Below, one piece after another: positions 7,461-14,632 of a stretch of DNA of 49,969 nt. This stretch comes from Phenylobacterium sp. GTDB taxonomy: Bacteria; Pseudomonadota; Alphaproteobacteria; Caulobacterales; Caulobacteraceae. The notes beneath the pieces are model-generated. The model saw only the letters and a list, made by a program, of their open reading frames with translations, was not told the DNA's origin and did not search any database. The stretch is from contig NZ_JAEUMN010000126.1 in the NCBI RefSeq assembly GCF_016793225.1, positions 1-49,969 on the forward strand, written 5' to 3'. A program made the translations under genes and the position numbers. The stretch's first letter is position 1. Each line of letters starts with the position of its first letter.

Positions 7461-7653
7461 AGAGCGCTTTGCCTTTCCCCTGTCATCCCGGTTTCGCCAC
7501 CGGCGAAGACCGGGACCCATAGACTCGGCGTCCCAGGCACATCCCCAACCGCCGCCGCCGCGTCATCACCTTCAATGCAGGCGCGTATGGGTCCCGGTCT
7601 TCCGCTCACGCGGAAACCGGGATGACAGCTGAAGGGAGAGCGCTTTGCCTTTC
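7461..7653. repeat. Inverted-repeat element flanked by 17-base direct repeats
   Basis: Two arms of about 40 bases, 7482-7521 and 7586-7626, are imperfect inverse copies of each other (GTCATCCCGGTTT... facing ...AAACCGGGATGAC; both end in CCGGGACCCATA or its complement). Each arm has its own small internal hairpin (cgccaccggcg; ccgctcacgcgg). The element lies inside two copies of AGAGCGCTTTGCCTTTC (7461-7477 and 7637-7653). It looks like a REP/MITE-type non-coding mobile repeat inserted between two genes. No ORF is present. Confidence 0.75.
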
Positions 7654-7668
7654 GCCGTCACCCCGCGC

Positions 7669-8265
7669 TCAGTCCCCCAAGCCACACCGCCGCAGTCGCG
7701 CCTTCAGCCGGCTCAGCCCCACCGGCGTGACCCCGATCAGCGCGGCGAGCTCGGCCTGCGGCGCCGCCTGCACCAGGGCCGGCCGCTCCCGGGTCAGCCG
7801 CGTCCAGCGCTCGGCGGCCGAGAGCGTCAGGAACTCGAACTCGCGGGCCTCCTTGCGCCGCGCATAGTCCATGAACAACCGGCGCGACGCCGTTTCCCAG
7901 GCGTGGTGGCGCGCCGCCTGCCGCTGCAGTTCGCTCCAGGGCGCCTGCTCGACCTCGGCCGCCGTGAGGGCCACCGCGCTAAAGCTAGCCCCCTCGCCCG
8001 CCAACGCCGCCATGCTGGCGAAGATGTCGCCGCCCTCCACGATCGACTTCGTGAAGGCCCTCCCCTTCGCATCCTCGTAGACCAGCTTCACCAGGCCGCA
8101 GATCACCAGCCGGACATGCCCGTCGGCGTCGCCCTGGTGGAACAGATGCTCGCCGGGCTTGTACCTGCGCGAGAGGACCTTCCGGTCGAGATCCTCTGCG
8201 CCGGGCAGCGGCCCGCCGGCGATGGTCGAAAGACGCTGCGAAAGAGCGGAAGTCCGGTCGCGCAT
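7669..8265 (-). CDS. Crp/Fnr family transcriptional regulator
   Basis: A 198-residue regulator with an N-terminal cyclic-nucleotide-binding-like beta roll (about 25-115: YKPGEHLFHQGD, GLVKLVYEDAKGR, IVEGGDIFASMAAL) and a C-terminal winged helix (about 140-198: AELAALIGVTPVGLSRLKARL). No Fnr-type cysteine cluster is seen, so it is not an iron-sulfur oxygen sensor. The canonical R-S/T cAMP contact is not evident either, so its ligand is open. I chose ATG at 8265; a longer start at 8310 would run into the control region of the divergent SDR gene. The two genes probably share the 66-base promoter region. Confidence 0.88.
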   Translation of the reverse strand: MRDRTSALSQRLSTIAGGPLPGAEDLDRKVLSRRYKPGEHLFHQGDADGHVRLVICGLVKLVYEDAKGRAFTKSIVEGGDIFASMAALAGEGASFSAVALTAAEVEQAPWSELQRQAARHHAWETASRRLFMDYARRKEAREFEFLTLSAAERWTRLTRERPALVQAAPQAELAALIGVTPVGLSRLKARLRRCGLGD

Positions 8266-8331
8266 TAACCGCGGATAATCGGGCAACCCGCGCGCCGTGG
8301 CCATTTGCATCTTCGATTTCGGGAGCGCGGC

Positions 8332-9081
8332 ATGGACCTTCGCAACGCCACTGTCCTCGTCACCGGGGCCACACGGGGCGTGGGCGCCGCCTTGACCCGC
8401 CGCCTGCTGGCCGAGGGCGCCCATGTCATCGCCCTGGCGCGGGACGCCGATCGCCTGGCCGAGGCGGCCCGGGACGCCGCGGGCCGCCTCACGCCCTGGC
8501 CCCTCGACCTCGGCCGCCGCGAGGACGTGGATGCGGCCGTGGCGACCCTGCTCTCGAGGCATCCCGAACTGTCCGTCGTGATCAACAATGCCGGCGTGCA
8601 GGTGGCGAGCGACTTCGTCCGTGGCGAGGCGGCCGCCCGCCTCGGCGACCTCCGCGCCGAGATGACGATCAACCTCGAGGCGGTGGTGGCCCTATGCGCC
8701 GGCCTGCTGCCGCACCTCGCGAGCCGGCCCCGCGCCGCGATCGTCAACGTGACGAGCGGCCTTGCGCTGGCGCCGAAGCGGTCGGCGCCCGTCTACTGCG
8801 CGACCAAGGCGGGGGTCCGGGCGTTCACCCGGGCGCTGCGCTACCAGTGCGAGGACGCCGCGCCGCATGTCCACGTGGCCGAAGCCGTCCTGCCGCTGGT
8901 CGACACCGACATGACGCGCGGGCGCGGCGCCGGCAAGCTCAGCCCGGATGCGGCCGCCTTTGGGTTGCTCGAGGGCCTCAAGGCCGGCCGGGGCGAAATC
9001 TACGTCGGAAAGGCCGCGGCCCTGCCGCCGCTGCTGCGTCTCGCGCCCGGCCTCGGCTACCGGCTACTGCGGGACGACTGA
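8332..9081 (+). CDS. Short-chain dehydrogenase/reductase (DltE-like)
   Basis: A 249-residue classical SDR. The cofactor motif TGATRGVG (11-18), the structural NNAG, the catalytic serine in VTSG and the YCATK (Tyr-x3-Lys) active site are all present. The residue pattern after strand 2 (ALARDADRL) favours NADP(H). It resembles the DltE-like SDR subgroup; the substrate cannot be told. A GGGAGCG ribosome site precedes the chosen ATG by 5 bases, which is why the upstream ATG at 8305 is not used. It is divergent from the Crp/Fnr regulator, which may control it, and convergent with the DUF3126 gene. Confidence 0.88.
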   Translation: MDLRNATVLVTGATRGVGAALTRRLLAEGAHVIALARDADRLAEAARDAAGRLTPWPLDLGRREDVDAAVATLLSRHPELSVVINNAGVQVASDFVRGEAAARLGDLRAEMTINLEAVVALCAGLLPHLASRPRAAIVNVTSGLALAPKRSAPVYCATKAGVRAFTRALRYQCEDAAPHVHVAEAVLPLVDTDMTRGRGAGKLSPDAAAFGLLEGLKAGRGEIYVGKAAALPPLLRLAPGLGYRLLRDD

Positions 9082-9093
9082 TCCCCGGCAGGC

Positions 9094-9300
9094 CTACGGC
9101 AGGTCCTCGGCCAGGATGGCCATCTCGAACATGAACGAGCCGTCCTCGTCCTCGTCCTGGAACACCACGCCGATGAATTCCTCGCCGATATAGACCTCGG
9201 CGGAGTCCTTCTGCTTGGGACGCGGCACGAGGTTGATCCGCGCGTTGGCGAAGGTGCCACGCAGATGGCCTTCGATCCTGCGGATGGTCTTCTCGTCCAC
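9094..9300 (-). CDS. DUF3126 family protein
   Basis: A 68-residue protein of the small alphaproteobacterial DUF3126 family, recognised by KTIRRIEGHLRGTF, RPKQKDSAEVYIGEEFIGVVF and the FMFEMAIL end. The family has no known function. I place the start at a GTG (9298-9300), preceded by AGGAG with a 7-base spacer. Longer readings (to 9396) add about 30 residues that do not belong to the family. Acidic and cytoplasmic. It is convergent with the SDR gene 12 bases away. Confidence 0.88.
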   Translation of the reverse strand: MDEKTIRRIEGHLRGTFANARINLVPRPKQKDSAEVYIGEEFIGVVFQDEDEDGSFMFEMAILAEDLP

Positions 9301-9545
9301 GCCAACGCTCCTGGGTTCGTACGGGCGACCTTCTAGATCAGCGAGCCGGAAGAAGGAACCACGGATAACGCGGACGGCAGCCTCCCGCGTCCGCACCGGC
9401 GCCCCGCGGTCAGGCGTGATCGCCGGTTCGTGGCCCCGGGGTCACTGCAGTTCGCCCAGGCGCGGTAGGCGCCCTTCCGTACCGTCCGTGGTTCTCGCGT
9501 CCCGTCGCGGTCAGGAGCCGCGCGGGCTGGCCCTCGCGGGTCCAA

Positions 9546-9570
9546 CGAGACCCGGGGAACCCGGGTCTCG
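9546..9570 (-). terminator. Strong hairpin after cysE
   Basis: A perfect 11-base stem (CGAGACCCGGG / CCCGGGTCTCG) with a 3-base loop lies 7 bases past the cysE stop. Only TT follows on the leftward strand, so it is a hairpin terminator candidate without a full T-tract. Confidence 0.6.
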
Positions 9571-9576
9571 CCGACG

Positions 9577-10404
9577 TCAGATCGAATAGTCCGGGATGAT
9601 CGGCAGGGTGTGGTCCATGGTCCGCGCCGGCTCCTCGCAGGTCGGGCAGTTCACCAGCCGCGCCGGCACGCCGGCCGCGGTGCAGCCGGCCGGCACGTCC
9701 TTCAGCACCACCGAACCCGAGGCCACCTTGGCGTAGTCGCCGATCTGGATGTTGCCCAGCACCTTGGCGCCGGCGCCCAGCAGGACGCCCTTGCCGATCT
9801 TCGGGTGCCGGTCGCCGCGCTCGGCGCCCGTGCCGCCCAGGGTCACGCCCTGCAGCATCGAGACGTCGTCGCCGATCACCGCCGTCTCGCCGATGACGAT
9901 GCCGGTGCCGTGGTCGACGAACACGCCCTTGCCGATGCGCGTGGCGGGGTGGATGTCCACCTGGAACAGCTCGCTCGTGCGGCTCTGCAGGTAGAAGGCC
10001 AGCGTCTCGCGGCCCTCGCCATACAGCCAGTGCGCCACGCGCTGTGTCTGCAGCGCCAGGAAGCCTTTGAAGAACAGGAACGGCTGCACGTAGCCCTTGC
10101 AGGCAGGATCGCGCTCGAACACCGCCTTCAGGTCCAGTTCGGCGGTCGCCACGATGTCGGGCTGCGACTCGTAGGCCTCCTCGATGGTGTCGCGCAGGCT
10201 CATGGCCCGCAGCTCCTGGTCGCCCAGCTTGCGCGCGAGCTGGTAGCTCAGCGCGTCGCCCAGCGTATCGTGGTTCAGGATGACCGCCGCCAGCAGGCTG
10301 GCGAGCGCCGCCTCCGACTTGGCGGCGGCGTAGGCCTCGTTGCGCAGCGCCGCCCACACCGGGGGCGGGGCGGTGACATCGACGACCTCAAGGCGCTGGC
10401 TCAT
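9577..10404 (-). CDS. cysE: Serine O-acetyltransferase
   Basis: CysE makes O-acetylserine from serine and acetyl-CoA for cysteine synthesis. The 275-residue protein has the helical N-terminal SATase domain (about 15-120: WAALRNEAYAAA...EPILASLL-like region with LASLLAAVILNH) and a left-handed beta-helix C-terminal domain with IGKGVFVDHGTGIVIGET and VTLGGTGAERGDRHPKIG, which hold the catalytic His/Asp residues. The C-terminal end (PDYSI) has the terminal isoleucine that in many species docks into cysteine synthase. The ATG chosen follows GAGAGGA with a 4-base spacer; the ATG at 10422 has no such site. A strong hairpin follows the gene. Confidence 0.96.
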   Translation of the reverse strand: MSQRLEVVDVTAPPPVWAALRNEAYAAAKSEAALASLLAAVILNHDTLGDALSYQLARKLGDQELRAMSLRDTIEEAYESQPDIVATAELDLKAVFERDPACKGYVQPFLFFKGFLALQTQRVAHWLYGEGRETLAFYLQSRTSELFQVDIHPATRIGKGVFVDHGTGIVIGETAVIGDDVSMLQGVTLGGTGAERGDRHPKIGKGVLLGAGAKVLGNIQIGDYAKVASGSVVLKDVPAGCTAAGVPARLVNCPTCEEPARTMDHTLPIIPDYSI

Positions 10405-10432
10405 GGCGTCCTCTCGACCCATTGGGTTCTCC

Positions 10433-11047
10433 CTACCCTAACATAGCGGCGGCCAAAGCCGGCGCCAGAAGCCCTTCACGAGCCATATGGTGGGCCTTCA
10501 GCAGCATCGCCACCGTCAGCATGTCCTGCAAATCGCCGGCCATCGCGGCGTCGAACGCTTCGCGGAACGGGACGCGCGCCTGCTCCAACGCCTCGGTGTC
10601 GTCGGCGTGTCGCCCGTCGCCGGCCGCGTGCAGCCCCGTCGCGAGGTATCCGATCGCCCGCTCGTCGCTGACCGAGTTCGAGAGCTGCGCGGTCAGGATC
10701 ACCTGCCAGTCCGTGGCCGCGAGACCGGTCTCCTCGGCCAGTTCGCGCTGCGCGCTCGCGAGCGGATCGTCGGCCAGGGGCCCGCCGCCTTCCGGGATCT
10801 CCCAGCTGTAGTCCATGGCCGGGAAGCGGTGCTGCCCCACCAGCACCGTGGTTCCGTCGTCGAACAGCGGCAGGACCGCGATCGCCAGGTTCTTGTAGCC
10901 CACCAGGCCGTACACGGCCGCCGCGCCGGTCGGCGCCGTGGCGGCGTACTCGGTCACGCGGATCCAGGGGTTGTCGTAGACCACGCGTTCGGGTCCGCGC
11001 ACCCACGGCGTCCCATGCGCCCGCAGCCAGGCCGGCTTTTCGCCCAT
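10433..11047 (-). CDS. Nudix hydrolase
   Basis: A 204-residue Nudix hydrolase resembling the ADP-ribose/nucleoside-diphosphate-sugar pyrophosphatases (GXKNLAIAVLPLFDDGTTVLVGQHR, YSWEIPEGG). The Nudix box runs from Gly87 to Leu109 (GX5-D-X7-RELAEETGL); the first glutamate of the usual GX5EX7REUXEEXGU is an aspartate here, a conservative change, while the metal-binding REUXEE core is intact. Substrate not assignable. It is divergent from the nitroreductase-like gene and lies upstream of cysE on the same strand (28-base gap), so the two may be cotranscribed. Confidence 0.9.
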   Translation of the reverse strand: MGEKPAWLRAHGTPWVRGPERVVYDNPWIRVTEYAATAPTGAAAVYGLVGYKNLAIAVLPLFDDGTTVLVGQHRFPAMDYSWEIPEGGGPLADDPLASAQRELAEETGLAATDWQVILTAQLSNSVSDERAIGYLATGLHAAGDGRHADDTEALEQARVPFREAFDAAMAGDLQDMLTVAMLLKAHHMAREGLLAPALAAAMLG

Positions 11048-11128
11048 CGAACTGTCCCTTGGCTTGCCGCCGGCTCGGCCGTCCCCATAAAGAGCCTCCC
11101 GTCTCCCCTCAAGCGCCGGACCGGTCCC

Positions 11129-11743
11129 TTGCCCTCGAAGCTCCCCGCGCCGCCCGCGTTCGGCGACACCCTGCCGCTCCAGCCGTCGCCCGAGGCGCTC
11201 CGGTTCCTGGCGCTGCGCCGCTCCACGTCGGCGCTCACCCTCGTCGAGCCGGCCCCGTCGGCCGAGGAACTGGCCGATCTCCTGCGCGTCGCCGCGCGGG
11301 TTCCCGATCACGGCAAGCTCTCGCCCTGGCGCTTCATCGTCGTGGCGGCGGTCGCCAAGGCGGCCCTGGTCGCCCGGCTGGCCGTGGTCGCCGAGGCGCG
11401 CGGCGACGCCGCCCTCATCACGAAGCTGGGCAAGCTCGCGGTCCCGCCTCTGGCGGTGGTGGTCGTCTCCGCGCCGCGCGCGGGGGCGGCGATCCCCGAA
11501 TGGGAACAGGTGCTCTCGGCCGGGGCCGTCTGCGCGAACCTGCTCTATGGCGCGCTGGCCATGGGCTACGGCGCGAACTGGATCACCGACTGGTACAGCT
11601 ACGACCCCGAGGCCGCGGAGGTCTTCGGCGTGCGGGCCGGCGAACGGATCGCCGGCGTCATCCTCTTGGGAACGCCCCGCGAGCCGCCTCTCGAACGCGA
11701 GCGGGCCGCGCTGGACCCCCTCGTGACGCATTGGGCGCCCTGA
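11129..11743 (+). CDS. Nitroreductase-family protein
   Basis: An FMN-dependent nitroreductase-like protein of about 204 residues (LALRRSTSALTL, AARVPDHGKLSPWRFIVV, LSAGAVCANLLYGALAMGYGANWIT, GVRAGERIAGVILLGTP). The R-R-S-x-x flavin-binding start and the C-terminal G-x-I-x-L-G-x-P strand are present. Oxidoreductase substrate unknown; similar proteins include the YdjA-type minimal nitroreductases. No ATG or GTG is available at the right place; the TTG at 11129 (LPSKLPAPPAFGD) is my best start and is uncertain. It is divergent from the Nudix gene. Confidence 0.82.
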   Translation: MPSKLPAPPAFGDTLPLQPSPEALRFLALRRSTSALTLVEPAPSAEELADLLRVAARVPDHGKLSPWRFIVVAAVAKAALVARLAVVAEARGDAALITKLGKLAVPPLAVVVVSAPRAGAAIPEWEQVLSAGAVCANLLYGALAMGYGANWITDWYSYDPEAAEVFGVRAGERIAGVILLGTPREPPLERERAALDPLVTHWAP

Positions 11744-12071
11744 CGGCGCGGGAGATACGCGCCCCGAGAAACACGACGGCCCGAGAAACACGACGGCCCG
11801 GAAACACGACGGCCGGACGACGCACCGCGCCGCCCGGCCTGAGGTGACACGCCCGAGGAGAGTTGGGCAAAGTCAACTCTAGGCTTCTGGCCCGCGTTTG
11901 CAACAGCCCCCGTCGATCTGCGACCCGCCGATCAACTGGCGTCCGGCACGGTGAACACGCGCACCGACAGTCCCCAAGGCCGCACATACTCAAGCTTTGC
12001 TTTGGAAGACTCGGTCTTGGACTCGCCCGACAACCTTCGCCGCGCCTCGGCAATTCAGTGCGGGCCGAGGA
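11744..12071. other. Gene-free spacer with short tandem repeat
   Basis: About 330 bases between the nitroreductase-like gene and the first PEP-CTERM gene. Apart from the tandem repeat at its left end I see no coding frame with family features; rightward frames here run antisense into the PEP-CTERM gene and are not believed. Confidence 0.5.
11763..11812. repeat. Three tandem copies of a 16-17 base unit
   Basis: CCCGAGAAACACGACGG occurs at 11763-11779 and 11780-11796, then as CCCGGAAACACGACGG at 11797-11812, just after the nitroreductase-like stop codon. Function unknown. Confidence 0.8.
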
Positions 12072-12752
12072 TCATCTGTCGGCTCGGATCGCCCGACAGG
12101 CTGGCTGGCGTCGCCGACGACGGATCGCCGCGCCGGTCGCGCCGAAACCGGCGATCATCAGGGTCCAGGTCGAGGGCTCCGGCACGGCCCCCAGCGGGTC
12201 GCCGAAAACTCGCAGCGAGAAGTCGAGGTCGTTCGTCGCGCTCCAGGTCCCGGTCGAGCGGCGGTGGGTGGCCTCCTTCACGGTCGGGTTCGGCGCAAAG
12301 AAGGCAAGGCCGCCCTCGTACTTGTCGTCCTCCCGGACCTCGAAGGTGATCCAGTACTCGCCGGGGCCCAGGACCACGTTCGCGCCGTGCACCCCGTGCC
12401 AGCCGTAGCCGAAGGGGACGTCTTCCGGAGGGATGTCGATCTGGGCGGAGAAGATCTCGCTGCCGGGAACCGCCCCGAGGCTGTCGGCGATCCCCATGTG
12501 GACCGACTGCGCCACCGGGTTGAGCGAGAAGAAGCTCTCGAAGTCGGTGATGCGTGTGGTCTGCGACAGGGTGAACGCTGCGGCGAGCCCGATGTGGTCC
12601 GGTGCGGGATGAGCCAAGGCGAACGCGCCGAGCGCCCATACGGCGGAGGGGAAGTGCACCTCGCCCGTGTCGACGATGACGTCGGCGGCGGCGGGCGCCG
12701 CGGGAAGGGCGAGCAGCGCGGCGGCGACCAGCGGTGCGAGTGACCTGGACAT
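12072..12752 (-). CDS. PEPxxWA-CTERM surface protein, copy 1
   Basis: An exported protein of 226 residues. It has a signal peptide (about 1-23, cut near AAPAAA-D), a beta-rich body, and a C-terminal PEP-CTERM type sorting signal: VPEPSTWTLMIAGFG, a hydrophobic stretch, then RRRRR. PEP-CTERM proteins are processed by an exosortase and often go with exopolysaccharide. Unlike copies 2 and 3 this copy has T in place of the A of the WA motif, and a longer tail after the arginines (about 11 residues), so sorting may be altered. The body is very similar to copies 2 and 3 (SLSQTTRITDFESFF, SEIFSAQ, GVHGANVVLGPGEYWITFEVRED). Function unknown; the body may be a beta-sandwich. Confidence 0.9.
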   Translation of the reverse strand: MSRSLAPLVAAALLALPAAPAAADVIVDTGEVHFPSAVWALGAFALAHPAPDHIGLAAAFTLSQTTRITDFESFFSLNPVAQSVHMGIADSLGAVPGSEIFSAQIDIPPEDVPFGYGWHGVHGANVVLGPGEYWITFEVREDDKYEGGLAFFAPNPTVKEATHRRSTGTWSATNDLDFSLRVFGDPLGAVPEPSTWTLMIAGFGATGAAIRRRRRQPACRAIRADR

Positions 12753-12838
12753 CGATCTGAACCCCCATCTTCGAGCGGCCCGGCGAACCGGGACGACTCC
12801 TGGACTTGTTGGCTATCCCGGGCCGGGAGGTCCGCGCC

Positions 12839-12854
12839 TCACCTGTTTGGGTGA
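12839..12854. promoter_or_regulatory. Conserved dyad upstream of PEP-CTERM copy 1
   Basis: TCACC-N5-GGGTGA type dyad (TCACCTGTTTGGGTGA) with its far end 102 bases upstream of the start codon. The same 16 bases occur upstream of copies 2 and 3. Likely binding site of a dimeric regulator; the neighbouring NarL-type response regulator is the obvious candidate, by inference. Confidence 0.6.
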
Positions 12855-12860
12855 TGGACA

Positions 12861-12940
12861 CGCCAGCGGGCGGCGGCGCGATCCGCATCGCCCTCGGCTA
12901 GGACAACCAGCGATGGCGACGTGTGCTCCCGGCGCCCGGG
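12861..12940 (+). pseudogene. Fossil of the response-regulator 5' end (between copies 1 and 2)
   Basis: This stretch aligns with the start of the response-regulator gene at about 14661-14740: both share GGGCGGCG, the block GATCCGCATCGCC, then AGGAC, ACC and GCGATGGCG. It has point changes, a one-base indel and an in-frame TAG, so it no longer codes. It shows that the duplicated unit once included the regulator's beginning together with the dyad and PEP-CTERM gene. Confidence 0.7.
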
Positions 12941-12944
12941 CGGC

Positions 12945-13592
12945 TCAGGCCGGCTCGTAGCGTCGCCGGCGACGGATCGCCGCGCCGGTCGCGCCGAGCC
13001 CGGCAATCATCAGGGCCCAGGCCGAGGGCTCCGGCACGGCCGTCAACGGATCGCCGAAGATGCGCAGCGAGAAGTCGAGATCATTCGAGGCGTCCCAGAC
13101 GCCCGTCGAGCGGCGATGGCTAGCCTCCTTCACAGTCGGGTTCGGCGCAGAGAAGGCGAGGCCGCTCAGGAAGAAGCTATCGTCCTCCCGCACTTCGTAG
13201 GTGATCCAGTACTCGCCGGCTCCCAGCACCACGTTGGCCCCGTGCACGCCGTACCACCCATAGGAATCGCCGTCGCCCTCGGGTTGGAGGTTCACCTGGG
13301 CTGAGAAGATCTCGCTGCCGGGAACCGCTCCGAGGCTGTTGGCGATCCCCATGTGGATCGACTGCGGCTGCGTTATGAGCCCGAAGTAGCTCTCGAAATC
13401 GGTAATGCGGGTCGTCTGCGACAGCGTGAACGCAGCGGCGCGCCCGATGTGGTCGCCAGAAAACTCCCCGAGCGCCCAGATGGTGGTTGGGGACTCCACC
13501 TCGCCGGTGTCGACGATGACGTCGGCGGCGGCGGGCGCCGCGGGAAGGGCGAGCAGCGCGGCGGCGGCGAGCGGTGCGAGTGACCTGGACAT
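12945..13592 (-). CDS. PEPxxWA-CTERM surface protein, copy 2
   Basis: Paralogue of the two flanking genes, 215 residues. Signal peptide about 1-23, identical in its first residues to copy 1 (MSRSLAPL then AAALLALPAAPAAA). The same beta-rich body follows, and the sorting tail starts near residue 186: VPEPSAWALMIAGLG, hydrophobic stretch, RRRRRYEPA. The tail is canonical for PEPxxWA-CTERM (P-E-P-x-x-W-A). The roughly 110 bases upstream are almost identical to those of copy 1, showing a recent duplication. Probably a secreted or surface protein linked to the exopolysaccharide produced by the genes further right. Confidence 0.92.
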   Translation of the reverse strand: MSRSLAPLAAAALLALPAAPAAADVIVDTGEVESPTTIWALGEFSGDHIGRAAAFTLSQTTRITDFESYFGLITQPQSIHMGIANSLGAVPGSEIFSAQVNLQPEGDGDSYGWYGVHGANVVLGAGEYWITYEVREDDSFFLSGLAFSAPNPTVKEASHRRSTGVWDASNDLDFSLRIFGDPLTAVPEPSAWALMIAGLGATGAAIRRRRRYEPA

Positions 13593-13678
13593 CGATCTGA
13601 ACCCCCATCTTCGAGCGGCCCGGCGACCCGGGACGACGCCTGGACTTGTTGGCTATCCCGGGCCGGGAGGGCCGCGCC

Positions 13679-13694
13679 TCACCTGTTTGGGTGA
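13679..13694. promoter_or_regulatory. Conserved dyad upstream of PEP-CTERM copy 2
   Basis: Same 16-base dyad TCACCTGTTTGGGTGA, again with its far end exactly 102 bases upstream of the start codon, inside a block nearly identical to the one upstream of copy 1. Confidence 0.6.
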
Positions 13695-13758
13695 TGGACA
13701 GGTCATGACGCCGACGCGGCTTCGTCCTTCGTCCTTGCCGCGCCGCAGCGACGCCTCG

Positions 13759-13810
13759 TTCGAGCGACGAGGAAGCCATGGCGTCGCCGGGCGGCGTGAG
13801 GATCCGGTGG
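13759..13810 (+). pseudogene. Fossil of the response-regulator 5' end (between copies 2 and 3)
   Basis: TTCGAGCGACGAGGAAGCC, then GCCGGGCGGCG and GATCCG, matches the response-regulator start region at 14633-14680 (TTGGAGCGACAGGAAGCC, GCCGGGCGGCG, GATCCG) with small indels. Only about 50 bases remain recognisable. It is the second remnant of the amplified unit. Confidence 0.6.
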
Positions 13811-13829
13811 TTGGGGGCGCCCGCGCGCC

Positions 13830-14474
13830 TCAGGCCGGCTCGCAGCGACGCCGACGACGGATCGCCGCGCCGGTCGCGCCGAAGCCGGCGATCATCAGGG
13901 CCCAGGCCGAGGGCTCGGGCACGGCCCCCACCGGGTCGCCGTAGATCCGCAGGGAGAAGTCGAGGTCGTTGGAAACGCCCCAGTTCCCCGTCGAGCGGCG
14001 GTGGCTGGCCTCCTTCAGGGTCGGGTTCGGCGCGTAGAAGGCAAGACCGCTCTCGAACGTGTCGTCCTCGCGGACTTCGAAGGTGATCCAGTACTCGCCT
14101 GGGCCCAGCACCACGTTCGCGCCGTGCACCCCGTGCCAGTCGTAGAAGTCGCCGCCCTGCTCGGCCGCGATGTTGACCTGGGCCGAGAAGATCTCGCTGC
14201 CGGGGACCGCCCCGAGGCTGTTGGCGATCCCCATGTGGAGCGTCTGCGGCTGCGCATTGAGCCCGAAGAAGCTCTCGAAGTCGGTGATCCGGGTGGTTTG
14301 CGACACGGTGAACGCCGCGGCGAGACCGATGTGGTCGTCACCGAACTCTCCGATCGCCCAGACGGCGAAGGGGAACTCCACCTCGCCGGTGTCGACGATG
14401 ACGTCGGCGGCGGCGGGCGCCGCGTGAAGGGCGAGCAGCGCGGCGGCAGCCAGCGGCGCGAGTGACCTGGACAT
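13830..14474 (-). CDS. PEPxxWA-CTERM surface protein, copy 3
   Basis: Third paralogue, 214 residues, with signal peptide (about 1-23), the shared body (TVSQTTRITDFESFFGL, LGAVPGSEIFSAQVN, GVHGANVVLGPGEYWITFEVRED) and tail VPEPSAWALMIAGFG plus RRRRRCEPA. It is divergent from the response-regulator gene, with the shared dyad lying between them, and is probably the founding copy because its upstream neighbour is the intact regulator. The shared motif HRRST and the acidic patches could bind ligand, but nothing catalytic is seen. Confidence 0.92.
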   Translation of the reverse strand: MSRSLAPLAAAALLALHAAPAAADVIVDTGEVEFPFAVWAIGEFGDDHIGLAAAFTVSQTTRITDFESFFGLNAQPQTLHMGIANSLGAVPGSEIFSAQVNIAAEQGGDFYDWHGVHGANVVLGPGEYWITFEVREDDTFESGLAFYAPNPTLKEASHRRSTGNWGVSNDLDFSLRIYGDPVGAVPEPSAWALMIAGFGATGAAIRRRRRCEPA

Positions 14475-14549
14475 GAAACAACCCCCATCTTCGAGCGGCC
14501 CGGGGCGAACCGGGACTCGCTGGCTAGCCCGGGCCGCCGTGGCCGCGCT

Positions 14550-14565
14550 TCACCTGTTTGGGTGA
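14550..14565. promoter_or_regulatory. Conserved dyad between PEP-CTERM copy 3 and the response regulator
   Basis: TCACCTGTTTGGGTGA again, far end 91 bases upstream of copy 3 and 67 bases before the probable TTG start of the divergent response regulator. It could serve both directions. Confidence 0.6.
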
Positions 14566-14632
14566 TGGACACGTCGTCGACGCCGCTGGCGCCTTCGTTC
14601 ATCATCGTCCCTGCGCCTTCAGGGGGGCCCTT

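Noticed and set aside
11763-11812. Short tandem repeat considered as a CRISPR fragment
   Set aside because: Units abut without spacers and are only 16-17 bases, so it is a simple tandem repeat.
11863-12408. 181-codon rightward frame before PEP-CTERM copy 1
   Set aside because: Mostly antisense to the PEP-CTERM gene, and the upstream part has no ribosome site or family features.
12072-14474. Three similar adjacent genes considered as one frameshifted gene
   Set aside because: Each copy has its own signal peptide, sorting tail, stop codon and upstream dyad, so they are complete paralogues.
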